Below are positions 16,039 through 24,442 of a DNA stretch of 35,547 bases, in pieces. The stretch is from assembly GCA_009841045.1 (NCBI GenBank), contig VXMO01000018.1, forward strand, positions 1-35,547, read 5' to 3'. The stretch's first letter is position 1. Every line of letters starts with the position of its first letter. The notes below the pieces were generated by a model, which saw only the letters and a program-made list of their open reading frames with translations, did no database searches and was not told the origin of the DNA. Position numbers and translations under genes: made by a program. The DNA is from Dehalococcoidia bacterium (GTDB lineage Bacteria; Chloroflexota; Dehalococcoidia; UBA6926).

Positions 16039-17202
16039 CTATGCCCGCGCCTCGGCGGGGACTGCCAACTGTTTGTCGAATTTCGCAAGACCGGGCACGC
16101 GCCCCAGCAGCGCCAAGGTCACGACTGTCAGGCCGATGTTGATGACGGCGATGACGGCCAGCGCGGCGGTCGGCAGCGCCTCGCCGGGCTCCAGCGAGAA
16201 CAGCGCCTGCATCGCCAGCACTTCGCCTGCCGTGACAAGGATGTTCACGGTGGCGAGCGGGAAGAGCACTTTCCATGCCAGCGCCAGCATCTGGTCGATG
16301 CGGACGCGCGGCCACGTGCCGCGGAACCAGAAGAAGAGGAAGACGATTGCCGAGGTCTTGAGGCCGAACCAGATGACGCCGCCGAGATCCGGCTTCCAGC
16401 CTGCGAAGAACAGGGTGACGATGACGGCGGACCAGCCGAGCGCGGCGACATACTCCGCGCCGTAGATGAGCGCGAACTTGGTGCCCGTGTATTCCGTGTG
16501 GAATCCGGCAACGATCTCCGACTCGGCCTCGTTGATGTCGAACGGGGTGCGGTTCAACTCGGCGGTGACGGCGATGAGCATGATGAGGAATCCGAGCGGC
16601 TGAACGAGGACGAACGGGATGCCCTGCGCCTCGACAATCTCCTGCAGGTTCAGGGAGCCGGCCAGCACGACGACGGACGTGACGGCAAGAATCAACGGCA
16701 CCTCGTAGCTGACGAGCTGCGCCACTCCGCGCACCGCGCCGTACAGCGAGTACTTGTTGTTGGAGGCCCACCCCGCAGCGAACGCGGCCAGCGAGGATAT
16801 GGACGTGACTGCGATCACATAAACGATGCCTGCGTCGAGGTCGGCGACCGTCCATCCGTCAAAGAACGGCACGACGGCAAAGAGCGCGATGGCGGGGGCG
16901 AAGAAGAGGATGGGCGCGATAAGAAAGACGAGGCGATCAGCGGAACGCGGCGTCAGATCTTCCTTGAGCACCAGTTTCATGAGGTCGGCCACGCCTTGCA
17001 GGAGGCCGAACGGACCAACGCGGTTGGGGCCGATGCGGTTCTGCATGCGGGCCACAAGACGACGCTCGGCGTAGGTGAGCATGACGGCGCTGCCGAGCAG
17101 CACATTGACGACGATGAAGAGGCCAAGCAGCGGCATTGCAACGTCAACAAGATCAGTCGACAAATAGTTTTCGAGGAATTCGCGGGTGAGCTCGGCAATC
17201 AT
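16039..17202 (-). CDS. nuoH: NADH-quinone oxidoreductase subunit H
   Basis: NuoH forms the membrane end of the quinone channel. The 387-residue protein has about eight membrane helices and the family landmarks RRLVARMQNRIGPNRVGPFG (about 46-65), SNNKYSLYGAVRGVAQLVSYEVP (charged loop and helix), and NRTPFDINEAESEIVAGFHTEY, the highly conserved loop near the quinone cavity. The ATG overlaps the nuoD stop (ATGA), with GAGG seven bases before it. The C-terminal 50 residues extend beyond the core with one more hydrophobic segment. Confidence 0.96.
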   Translation of the reverse strand: MIAELTREFLENYLSTDLVDVAMPLLGLFIVVNVLLGSAVMLTYAERRLVARMQNRIGPNRVGPFGLLQGVADLMKLVLKEDLTPRSADRLVFLIAPILFFAPAIALFAVVPFFDGWTVADLDAGIVYVIAVTSISSLAAFAAGWASNNKYSLYGAVRGVAQLVSYEVPLILAVTSVVVLAGSLNLQEIVEAQGIPFVLVQPLGFLIMLIAVTAELNRTPFDINEAESEIVAGFHTEYTGTKFALIYGAEYVAALGWSAVIVTLFFAGWKPDLGGVIWFGLKTSAIVFLFFWFRGTWPRVRIDQMLALAWKVLFPLATVNILVTAGEVLAMQALFSLEPGEALPTAALAVIAVINIGLTVVTLALLGRVPGLAKFDKQLAVPAEARA

Positions 17203-18338
17203 CGGTCAACCTCACCGACGTTGATGTCCAGGGTTCCGAAATTGACGATGAGATCGGCGAGCTTCCAGCCGATGCAAAGTTCGCGGAGGACGGTCAAATT
17301 GATGAAGGACGGGGCGCGGATTCCGCAGCGGTACGGGGCGATGGTACCGTCGCTGACGAGGTAGAAGCCAAGCTCGCCCTTGGTGGCCTCGATGGCGCTG
17401 TAGACCTCACCGACGGGCGGCCGGATAAAGAAGTCCGCCTCGGTGCGCGTGATGCCGTCGGGCAGGTCGGCCATGCACTGCCGCACCATCTTCGCCGACT
17501 CTTTCATCTCCTGCAGCCGAACCCACATGCGATCCCAGTTGTCGCCGTTCTGTGTCACGGGAACGTCGAAGTTCATGCGGTCGTAGACCTCATAGGGCGC
17601 CTGCTTGCGGAGATCGAAGTTGACGCCGGAGGCGCGGAGATTGGGACCGGTGACGGAACATTCGATAGCGCGCTCGCCGGTCAGTTGAGCGATGCCCTTC
17701 ATGCGAGAAACGAGTATCTCGTTCTCAAGCAGCAGCTTCTCGTACTCCGCCACACGCTCCTCGAAATCATCAAGGAAACCGTTGACCGCGGCATCAAATC
17801 CGGGCGGCAGGTCGTGCGAGACTCCGCCGATGCGCATGTAGCTGAACGTTATGCGCGCGCCGCAAATCATCTCAAAGAGATCGAGCACCTTCTCGCGCTC
17901 GCGGAACATGTGCATGAGCGGTGTGACCCACGCTCCAAGGTCGTTGATGAGGAAGCCCATCGCCATGAGATGGCTGGCGATTCGCATCAGTTCGGCGGTC
18001 ATCACACGGAGGTATTGCGCCCGCTCCGGCACTTCCACGCCCGCCAACGCCTCGACGGCGCGGACGTAGGCAAGGTTGTTGGTCATGCCGGAGAGGTAGT
18101 CGAGGCGGTCAGTGAGGGTGATGACCTGCGTGTAGCTGCGTTCCTCCGCGAGCTTGGAACTGCCACGGTGGAGATAGCCGAACACCGGCTCAACGTCCAC
18201 GACCTCTTCGCCGTCCAACAGCGTGCGTATGCGGAATACGCCGTGCGTGGACGGGTGCTGCGGCCCGAGATTGAGCAGTACCGGCTCGATGTCGTAGTCG
18301 GGCGAGTCAACCGTGTTGGGCTGGTTTGGAGACTGCAT
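17199..18338 (-). CDS. nuoD: NADH-quinone oxidoreductase subunit D
   Basis: NuoD (49-kDa subunit) forms the quinone-binding site together with NuoB. The 379-residue protein has LNLGPQHPSTHGVFR near the N-terminus, with the quinone-site histidine, and the C-terminal FINLTVLRELCIGWKLADLIVNFGTLDINVGEVDR typical of the family's last segment. It is a separate gene from nuoC, not a fusion. I take the ATG at 18338 as the start, six bases after AGGA and seven bases past the nuoC stop, rather than a TTG at 18353 that overlaps nuoC. Confidence 0.96.
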   Translation of the reverse strand: MQSPNQPNTVDSPDYDIEPVLLNLGPQHPSTHGVFRIRTLLDGEEVVDVEPVFGYLHRGSSKLAEERSYTQVITLTDRLDYLSGMTNNLAYVRAVEALAGVEVPERAQYLRVMTAELMRIASHLMAMGFLINDLGAWVTPLMHMFREREKVLDLFEMICGARITFSYMRIGGVSHDLPPGFDAAVNGFLDDFEERVAEYEKLLLENEILVSRMKGIAQLTGERAIECSVTGPNLRASGVNFDLRKQAPYEVYDRMNFDVPVTQNGDNWDRMWVRLQEMKESAKMVRQCMADLPDGITRTEADFFIRPPVGEVYSAIEATKGELGFYLVSDGTIAPYRCGIRAPSFINLTVLRELCIGWKLADLIVNFGTLDINVGEVDR

Positions 18339-18345
18339 GGGCGTC

Positions 18346-18786
18346 CTACGCAAAGTCCTTGCGGAGGGGATGGCCGGGGAAGCCTTCCCACAGCAGAATC
18401 CGCTTCATGTTCGGATGGCCGTCAAACTCTATCCCGAAGAGGTCATAGATCTCGCGCTCCTGGAGGTTGGCGCCTTCCCACACGGGAGTTACGGACCGCA
18501 CGCTGAGCTCGTCCCTGCCCCACACGCGCACCTTGAGCGTGGCTTCCTGGTTGCGGTGGATGGAGAGCAGGCCGTAACGCAGCTCGAAACGATCGATGAA
18601 ATCGACGGCATCGATGGAACGGAGCATCCGGAAATCGGTCTCATCATCGTCGCGGAGAAGGCGGCAGACATCGGCAATGGACTCAGGAGAGACGACCACC
18701 CACTCCTCGCGCTCCTCTTCAACTGCGTCCGGCAGCGCGGCGCGGAGTTTCTCGGCGATGTCGTGGCCTGAAAGGGTGGTTGTCAT
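18346..18786 (-). CDS. nuoC: NADH-quinone oxidoreductase subunit C
   Basis: A 146-residue NuoC (30-kDa subunit) of the peripheral arm. The family signature is the acidic block VTPVWEGANLQEREIYDLFGIEFDGHPNMKRILL and the end GFPGHPLRKDF, which are the strongest marks of this subunit. It has no fused NuoD domain. The ATG is five bases after GAGG, six bases past the nuoB stop. Confidence 0.95.
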   Translation of the reverse strand: MTTTLSGHDIAEKLRAALPDAVEEEREEWVVVSPESIADVCRLLRDDDETDFRMLRSIDAVDFIDRFELRYGLLSIHRNQEATLKVRVWGRDELSVRSVTPVWEGANLQEREIYDLFGIEFDGHPNMKRILLWEGFPGHPLRKDFA

Positions 18787-18792
18787 GCGGCC

Positions 18793-19458
18793 TCAGGAGA
18801 TGAGTTTTCTCAGGCGCGGTTCCCGCTCTCGAACAAGCGAGTCGCGCTTAATCTTTTCCTGGAGTTTGAGCAATCCATGTAGCAGAGCATCGGGCCGCGG
18901 CGGGCAGCCGGGCACATAGACGTCAACGGGCACGAGCCTGTTGACGCCCGGAACGACGCTGTAGCCCTGGTAGTACGGCCCGCCGCTTGTCGCACACACG
19001 CCCATTGAGATCACCCACTTGGGATTCGGCATCTGCTCGTAGATGCGGCGAACGACAGGGGCCATCTTCCACGTGACGGTGCCGGAGACGATCATCAGGT
19101 CAGCCTGCCGCGGCGAGGCCCGGAAGATCTCCATCCCGAATCGCGCCTGGTCGAAACGCGGCATCACAGCGGCGATCATTTCAAAGGCACAGCAGGCCAG
19201 ACCGAGGGTCACGGGCCACACGGAGTTGGAGCGACCCCAATCCAGCAGCGCATCGAGAGACGTGACGAGGACGGACCGCTTTAACTCCTCGGTGACCTCA
19301 ATAGGTTCATCGACGTGCTGCTCCGTTGCGAGGGCGCGCAGCCGCTCAATGACCTCTCCCTCTTCATTGTCCAACTGGTTGGTTGTGACGGTGAGGGGGA
19401 TGCCATATGGCGACGGCAGCTGCTCAGGGCCGGGCGGCGTGGGGGTCATTTCTGCCAC
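18793..19458 (-). CDS. nuoB: NADH-quinone oxidoreductase subunit B (cluster N2)
   Basis: NuoB holds the terminal 4Fe-4S cluster N2 that reduces quinone. The 221-residue protein has the unusual ligand set of the family: the adjacent cysteine pair in GLACCAFEM, one in GVCATSGG and one in [11 protein letters not shown]. About 70 residues precede the core domain, more than in many NuoB proteins, and this extension is acidic with no obvious motif. I retain the GTG start at 19458, because GGAGG lies seven bases before it; an ATG at 19449 overlapping the nuoA stop is the alternative. It overlaps nuoA by 13 bases. Confidence 0.95.
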   Translation of the reverse strand: MAEMTPTPPGPEQLPSPYGIPLTVTTNQLDNEEGEVIERLRALATEQHVDEPIEVTEELKRSVLVTSLDALLDWGRSNSVWPVTLGLACCAFEMIAAVMPRFDQARFGMEIFRASPRQADLMIVSGTVTWKMAPVVRRIYEQMPNPKWVISMGVCATSGGPYYQGYSVVPGVNRLVPVDVYVPGCPPRPDALLHGLLKLQEKIKRDSLVREREPRLRKLIS

Positions 19459-19838
19459 TCAAGCGCCTCCTTCTTCCATTCATAGAGGAATCCAACAAGG
19501 ACAAGTATGAGGAATATCGCCATGCCGATGAACGCCACCCACCCCAATGAGAGGAATCGCGCCGCCCACGGCAGCAGGAAGATCACCTCAACGTCAAAGA
19601 TGACGAATAGCAGAGCGAATAAGTAGAAGCGGAAATTGAATTGAACGTTTGCCTCGCCCGTGGGGACCATGCCGGATTCATAGGTCATGCGCATGAAACG
19701 AGGTTCCTGGTCGGCGGGTGTGGAGGGGCGGATACGGATGCGCTGAAGCATCCCGGAGAAAATCATGAGGCTCAGGGGAACGAGAACGGCGGCGACACCC
19801 ATAGCCGCGATAATCCAATACTTGCCACTCTCAACCAC
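19446..19838 (-). CDS. nuoA: NADH-quinone oxidoreductase subunit A
   Basis: First gene of the nuo operon. The 130-residue protein has three membrane helices with the family segment [22 protein letters not shown], containing the conserved acidic residues of helix 2, and the loop [26 protein letters not shown], matching the ECG-type loop region that helps gate the quinone channel. The ECG cysteine is replaced by Ser here (YESG). It starts with GTG, eight bases after GGGGAG. A sigma70-like promoter stands about 50-80 bases upstream. Confidence 0.95.
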   Translation of the reverse strand: MVESGKYWIIAAMGVAAVLVPLSLMIFSGMLQRIRIRPSTPADQEPRFMRMTYESGMVPTGEANVQFNFRFYLFALLFVIFDVEVIFLLPWAARFLSLGWVAFIGMAIFLILVLVGFLYEWKKEALEWQK

Positions 19839-19886
19839 TGTCGAGGCTCCCCTAGGCAGGTTGGGTTCCGCTTGCCGCCATAGCTC

Positions 19887-19916
19887 ACTCTATGTACGCG
19901 CGCGCGCCCATGTCAA
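19887..19916 (-). promoter_or_regulatory. Sigma70-like promoter of the nuo operon
   Basis: On the minus strand a perfect -35 hexamer TTGACA (19916-19911) is followed by an 18-base spacer and TAGAGT (19892-19887), a 4/6 match to the -10 consensus. Transcription would start near 19880, giving a leader of about 40 bases before the nuoA GTG. The spacer is mostly alternating G and C. Confidence 0.6.
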
Positions 19917-19952
19917 ATGGCGCACGCTGCCCTGTTGCCGTACCCTGAGCGC

Positions 19953-20948
19953 ATGTCCACGTCACTAGAGCCGCTGCTAAGCGTCGAGAATCTGCACACG
20001 TCGTTTTTTACACAGAACGGCACAGTCAAGGCCGTGCAGGAGACGAGCTTCGCCGTTCAGCGTGGTGAGATTCTCGGCATCGTCGGCGAGAGCGGCTGCG
20101 GCAAGACGACGGCTGGCCTCTCGGTGATGGGACTCGTTCCCTACCCCGGTCGCGTGGTGGGCGGACGCATCAACTTCCGGGGAACGGACCTCGATGAGAT
20201 GGACGAGGATGAGCGTCGCATCCTCCGGGGCGAGGCTATGGCCATGATCTTCCAGGATCCGCAGGCCGCGCTGAATCCACTGATCACCATCGGCGACCAG
20301 ATTGCAGAGATATTCAACGCTCACGGGCGCATTGACGGGGATGAGGTGCGTGAGGAGACGCTGGTTGCGCTTGCGTCGCTTGGCCTGCCGGACCCCGAGT
20401 ACGTGATGCAGAGCTATCCGTGGGAGATGAGCGGCGGCATGTGCCAGCGGGTGATGTTGGCGATGATGCTGGTGCTGGAACCGGAGCTGCTTATTGCGGA
20501 CGAACCGACCTCCGCGCTGGACGTGACGCTGCAGGCGGAGATTCTGGAACGACTCATGGGACTGGCGAAGGAGTCCGGCACGGGAATCATCCTGATCACG
20601 CATGATATGGGAGTCATCGCGCGGGCGGCGGACAAGGTGCTGGTGATGTACGGCGGGCGCATCGTGGAATCGGCTGACACGGTCACGCTGTTCAACAACC
20701 CAAAGCACCCCTACACGGCAGGTTTGTTGAACGCCATGCCCCGTCTTGACCGGGATACGAAGCCGTTGCCCGGGATTCCGGGAGCGCCACCGGACTTGTT
20801 GGACGCGCCGGATGAGTGCCCGTTCCTGCCCCGCTGCAACAAGGCGACAGTCGTCTGTCGAACGAATCCAATGCCGCCACTAGTGACGATGGATGAGGGG
20901 CATACCCTTGCCTGCTACAACCCGCTCACGGAGCCGCGGGTGGGCTGA
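19953..20948 (+). CDS. Oligopeptide/dipeptide-type ABC transporter ATP-binding protein
   Basis: A 331-residue ATPase of the OppD/DppD family that powers uptake of peptides or related solutes. Walker A is GESGCGKTT, the signature is MSGGMCQRVMLAMML (Cys where most have Gln at one position), Walker B is LLIADEPTSALDV, and the switch histidine is in LITHDMGV. The C-terminal oligopeptide-transporter region (LPGIPGAPPDLLDAPDECPFLPRC) with its cysteines is present. I place the start at the ATG at 19953, since it puts the first strand (LLSVENL) at the normal place; an ATG at 19917 would add 12 residues. No permease or binding-protein gene is adjacent, so it is a lone component here. Its 3' end overlaps the end of holA by 34 bases. 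Confidence 0.9.
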   Translation: MSTSLEPLLSVENLHTSFFTQNGTVKAVQETSFAVQRGEILGIVGESGCGKTTAGLSVMGLVPYPGRVVGGRINFRGTDLDEMDEDERRILRGEAMAMIFQDPQAALNPLITIGDQIAEIFNAHGRIDGDEVREETLVALASLGLPDPEYVMQSYPWEMSGGMCQRVMLAMMLVLEPELLIADEPTSALDVTLQAEILERLMGLAKESGTGIILITHDMGVIARAADKVLVMYGGRIVESADTVTLFNNPKHPYTAGLLNAMPRLDRDTKPLPGIPGAPPDLLDAPDECPFLPRCNKATVVCRTNPMPPLVTMDEGHTLACYNPLTEPRVG

Positions 20949-22036
20949 GTTACTGGATTCCCGCTTTCGCGGGAATGACGGAGGGGTGTTCCGATGCCGC
21001 AGAGGTCTGCGATGAGGAATTCCAACGCGGTGTCCTCATTGAGTTGGCCTGTCTTGAGGGCAATGTCATAGTCCAGGATGGCGCGGTGCATCTCACGCAG
21101 GCGGGGCATGGTGAAGCTGCGGCTTTGGTCCACCGTCTTGCGGATAGCGAAATCAGAGCGCGATCCGATGGCGTCCTGGAGTTCCGACTGTGAGACGCGG
21201 CGCTCAGTCGCGTCCTTGGCAGCAAGGAGACGCCTAACCTGCGTTCCAAGCATCGCCATGATCTGTGGCACCGCCGCTCCCGAGTCTTCCCTCAGCCTCT
21301 CAATACGCTCCCGGGCGCGGGGATAGCGGCGCTCAATCACGTCATCAACCATCGCGAAGATGTTTTCCTCCCGTGTTGCACCGGTCATGGCGTTTACATC
21401 CTCAGCCGTGACGGGTCTGTCTCCGGCGTAGAGCAGGAGCTTGTCGATCTCATTGGAGAGCGCCCAGAGATTGCTGCCGTGGGCGTCGGCAAGGGCGCGC
21501 TGGGCGGCGTTTTCGATGCGGCCTCCCCGTTCCTGCACGCTCTCTCCAATCCATCGGGTCAGGTCGTTGCCCCGGAGTGGCGTGAACACGCGGACATTGG
21601 CTACAGGCGTGAGATGCCGGAGCAACGGGTTTGAGTCTGTGGCGCTTTCATCCGACAGCACGAGGACATTTGACTCCGGCAGGCCGGGGGCGAGGTCCTT
21701 TAGCTGGCCCCAGCCGCGGAACGAGTCCGTTGAATCTTTTTGGTTGTCTTGGAGGGCGGCTTGCCGGGAACGCGAAGAACGCCCTGCACTTCTGCCACCC
21801 CCGCCTCCCTGCGAACGGGAGAACATGGCCAGCAGTCCTTCAACGACCACGAGGCGTCCTTCGGCCAGGAACGGAACCGCGCCCGCCTGCGCGACAACTT
21901 CCGCCGGAGTCGTGTCAGCAGCGCTGAGGGTCACGGTGTTGAGGGACGCCATCTCCGGGTCGCCAAGTTGATCCCGGAGCGCGTCGATGGCGCGCTTGCG
22001 GGAATAGTCATCCTCGCCATAGTAGATCTCGAGCAT
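20915..22036 (-). CDS. holA: DNA polymerase III subunit delta
   Basis: HolA is the delta subunit of the clamp loader, which opens the sliding clamp. The 373-residue protein begins with the family strand LEIYYGEDDYSRKRAIDAL, and has a VAQAGAVPFLAEGRLVVVEG segment, a DRPVTAEDVNAMTGATREENIFAMVDDV middle domain and a C-terminal LREMHRAILDYDIALKTGQ helix bundle, all typical. Residues 73-108 form a low-complexity Gly/Ser/Arg insertion. The last ~20 residues (RHSRESGNPVTQ...) are encoded by the palindromic repeat at 20957-20976 and by the antisense of the ABC gene's end, so the native stop has been replaced. It is divergent from the kinase-like gene. Confidence 0.9.
   Translation of the reverse strand: MLEIYYGEDDYSRKRAIDALRDQLGDPEMASLNTVTLSAADTTPAEVVAQAGAVPFLAEGRLVVVEGLLAMFSRSQGGGGGRSAGRSSRSRQAALQDNQKDSTDSFRGWGQLKDLAPGLPESNVLVLSDESATDSNPLLRHLTPVANVRVFTPLRGNDLTRWIGESVQERGGRIENAAQRALADAHGSNLWALSNEIDKLLLYAGDRPVTAEDVNAMTGATREENIFAMVDDVIERRYPRARERIERLREDSGAAVPQIMAMLGTQVRRLLAAKDATERRVSQSELQDAIGSRSDFAIRKTVDQSRSFTMPRLREMHRAILDYDIALKTGQLNEDTALEFLIADLCGIGTPLRHSRESGNPVTQPTRGSVSGL
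20957..20976. repeat. Dispersed palindromic repeat, short form
   Basis: A perfect 20-base hairpin, ATTCCCGC-TTTC-GCGGGAAT, nine bases past the stop of the ABC ATPase gene. Its arms equal those of the repeat at 5709-5752. It matches the ATTCCC-N8-GGGAAT form of dRS3-type repeats. Read on the minus strand it encodes HSRESGNP at the end of HolA. As a stable hairpin between two converging genes it could also act as a weak bidirectional terminator, although it lacks a T-run. Confidence 0.85.
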
Positions 22037-22058
22037 GGAAATCCCAACGCCTTCCTAC

Positions 22059-22087
22059 TTGCCGCGCGGCACGTGCCTCCGTACAAT
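22059..22087 (+). promoter_or_regulatory. Sigma70-like promoter giving a near-leaderless transcript
   Basis: TTGCCG (22059-22064, 4/6 to the -35 consensus) and TACAAT (22082-22087, 5/6 to the -10 consensus) are separated by exactly 17 bases. Transcription would begin near 22094, only about eight bases before the ATG of the kinase-like gene at 22102. No Shine-Dalgarno is present, which agrees with leaderless or near-leaderless initiation. Confidence 0.6.
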
Positions 22088-22101
22088 ATCCCGCAATACT
22101 C

Positions 22102-24435
22102 ATGACAACAACGCCCGCGTCGCTGCAAGAGCGATACGACATTCTCACCACCCTGCCCGGGACATCCCTTTATTCAGTCTATTCCGCCATCGAACGCGAA
22201 AGCGGCGATGCGGTAGAGATCCGAGAACCACGCGTTCGCGCCCTTGAGAACGCGGCCATGCTTGGCCCATTTCGCTCACTCATGGAGCGGCATTTGGATG
22301 TGCATCATGCGCATGTCGGCAGGCTGTTGGAGACCCATCCGGATGGCGAGACATTCTGGATGGTCTATGAACCGGCGCGCGGTGAGCAGCTTCGCGGATG
22401 GCTGACACGAGGGCTGCAACTCGACGAGGCGCTGCAACTCATAGCGCAGGCTGCGGCGGGGCTACAGGCGCTGCACGACGCAGACCTCATTCACGGCGAC
22501 GTTAATTCTCGTGACGTCTTCGTGACGCCTGTGTCGGGCGCGCAGCTCCGGAACGCCGGGCTGTCGGAGTTGTCCATCGGCATGAGCGGCTTGCAGTCGT
22601 CCCTGCAGATTCCCCTGCCGGCGTTCATGGCGCCGGAGATTTTGCGCGGCTCTGAGCCGAACGCGAAGTCGGACATCTTCTCACTCGGGATGGTGCTCTA
22701 CGAGACGCTGACCGGCCACGTGCCCTTCACCGGCAACAACCGTGACACCGTGCGCGTGAAGCAGCAGGAAGGGCGTATCGCGCCCGTCACCGCGCTCAAC
22801 CCTGCACTGCCCGCGGCGCTCGACGAGATTGTCGGCAAGGCGCTTGCATGGGACCCGAATGAGCGCTTCGCGTCGGCGCAGGAGATGCGGGAAACACTGT
22901 TGGAGTTTCGCAACAACCTCTCCATGCCGGAGGCACAGATTGTGGTGCCCGACGAGACCGCGCGGCAGGAGATCCAGGACGACATCGCTCAATTCGAGCC
23001 GTCACGCCTGAGCGTGGAGGGGGACGGTACAGGGAAGTTCCGCGTTTGCAATGAGTGTCTGGCCATCAATCTTGCGAGCGTGACGCGCTGCGCCGTGTGC
23101 TGGCGGGATATTCGAGACGCCCCAATTCACGATCGCGCTGAGGCGGAGGAGTTCGCGCAGCGGGCGCAGCGCAGGCGGACACAGCGGAAATGGCTGCGTC
23201 GCGGTGCGGTCGCCATTGCCGTCTTCGCCCTTCTCGCGCTGTTCCTCTATGACCGTGGCGCGCCACCGGGCCTGCTGACCGGTCCCCCAACGACCACACT
23301 AACCGCGCAGGTCGGCAGCGGCCTGTGGACGAGCCCGGGGGGCGGGGCGGCGAATATAGGCAGCGCCAGCAACGTGGATATCACACCGCAGGGAGTTGAG
23401 CGTTGGCGCACTGAGATCGGGGCGGAGATAACGTCGTCGCCGACGGTCGCCGATGGGCGTGTCTTCGTCACGACTCTGGATTCCCGCATCCTCGCGTATT
23501 CGGCTGAGGACGGGTCGCTGCTGTGGGAACAGCCGGGGCCGGGCCCGATGGACGCATCGCCAATCATCGCTGAGGATCGGCTCTACATCGCATTCAGAAA
23601 TTCACAGATGGCCGCGCTTGAGGCCGACACCGGGGAGGTGATTTGGCAGTCCGTCATCTCCAACCCACTGTTCTCCTGGGTCAACGTGGATGGGGGCAGT
23701 GTGTACCTTTCCAGCCAGGACGGCGTAATCCAAGCATTTGACGCGGGGAACGGCGAGAAGCGATGGGAGATCGACACCGGAGACGGTATGTTCGCGCCTC
23801 CGTCCGTCAGCGAGGGGATGGTCATCATCCCAACACGGGGCAACCAGGTCCTTGTTCTCGTTGGTGAGACGGGGCAGACACGGCTCAGCTATGTTGTTCC
23901 CGGCGCGGTAGAGGGAGCCGCTGCGGTGAGCCACGGCACGGCTGCGTTTGGCGACGTGCGGGGATTTGTCCGGGCAATCAATATCCGGGCGCAGAATCTT
24001 CCACTGGAAAAGACGGTGCTCCGATTCTGGTCGCAGTTCTATATCTGGGGACTCGCTCCATTCCCCCCCGCGCAGAGCGGCACCGTGTGGACCCAGAGCA
24101 TTAGAGAAGAGGTCTGGGCAGACGCGGCTATTGAAGGGAATCGGGCGTTCTTCGCAACGCGAGAGGGCAATGTCTTCGCATTCACTCTGAGCGGCGGCCA
24201 GGAATTGTGGAAGACGGCGCTGGGGGATGAGCCCACCTGGACCGGTTCTCCCACCGTGGTGAATAACGTGCTGTACATCGGAACAGAGGCCGGGCAGTTC
24301 TTTGCTCTTGACACCGTCTCGGGCGACCAATTGTGGGAGCTTGACCTTGGCGGCCCCGTATCGTCAGCGCCGGCCTACGCAGACGGCAGTCTCTTTGTCC
24401 TGACCGACAATGGCACCCTTGTAGCCTTCGACTAG
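22102..24435 (+). CDS. Transmembrane pseudokinase with zinc ribbon and PQQ-type beta-propeller
   Basis: A 777-residue membrane protein in four parts. Residues 10-275 have a Hanks-type Ser/Thr kinase fold: MAPEIL (176-181) and SDIFSLGMVLYETLTGHVPF are clear. The catalytic residues are mostly gone: the beta-3 lysine is Arg (VEIR, 38-41), the catalytic loop is HGDVNSRD (131-138) with Asn and Asp for the usual Lys and Asn, and the DFG position reads NAG (151-153). Next, C316, C319, C330 and C333 form a CxxC-CxxC zinc-ribbon-like module. A basic stretch leads to one membrane helix (about 368-383), then a propeller of PQQ/BamB-like repeats (about 415-777; recurring GxxLWE/DGxxxxFD units). The topology suggests a cytoplasmic pseudokinase coupled to an extracytoplasmic sensor or scaffold. 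ychF follows after seven bases. No signal ligand can be named. Confidence 0.85.
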   Translation: MTTTPASLQERYDILTTLPGTSLYSVYSAIERESGDAVEIREPRVRALENAAMLGPFRSLMERHLDVHHAHVGRLLETHPDGETFWMVYEPARGEQLRGWLTRGLQLDEALQLIAQAAAGLQALHDADLIHGDVNSRDVFVTPVSGAQLRNAGLSELSIGMSGLQSSLQIPLPAFMAPEILRGSEPNAKSDIFSLGMVLYETLTGHVPFTGNNRDTVRVKQQEGRIAPVTALNPALPAALDEIVGKALAWDPNERFASAQEMRETLLEFRNNLSMPEAQIVVPDETARQEIQDDIAQFEPSRLSVEGDGTGKFRVCNECLAINLASVTRCAVCWRDIRDAPIHDRAEAEEFAQRAQRRRTQRKWLRRGAVAIAVFALLALFLYDRGAPPGLLTGPPTTTLTAQVGSGLWTSPGGGAANIGSASNVDITPQGVERWRTEIGAEITSSPTVADGRVFVTTLDSRILAYSAEDGSLLWEQPGPGPMDASPIIAEDRLYIAFRNSQMAALEADTGEVIWQSVISNPLFSWVNVDGGSVYLSSQDGVIQAFDAGNGEKRWEIDTGDGMFAPPSVSEGMVIIPTRGNQVLVLVGETGQTRLSYVVPGAVEGAAAVSHGTAAFGDVRGFVRAINIRAQNLPLEKTVLRFWSQFYIWGLAPFPPAQSGTVWTQSIREEVWADAAIEGNRAFFATREGNVFAFTLSGGQELWKTALGDEPTWTGSPTVVNNVLYIGTEAGQFFALDTVSGDQLWELDLGGPVSSAPAYADGSLFVLTDNGTLVAFD

Positions 24436-24442
24436 CCGCGCG

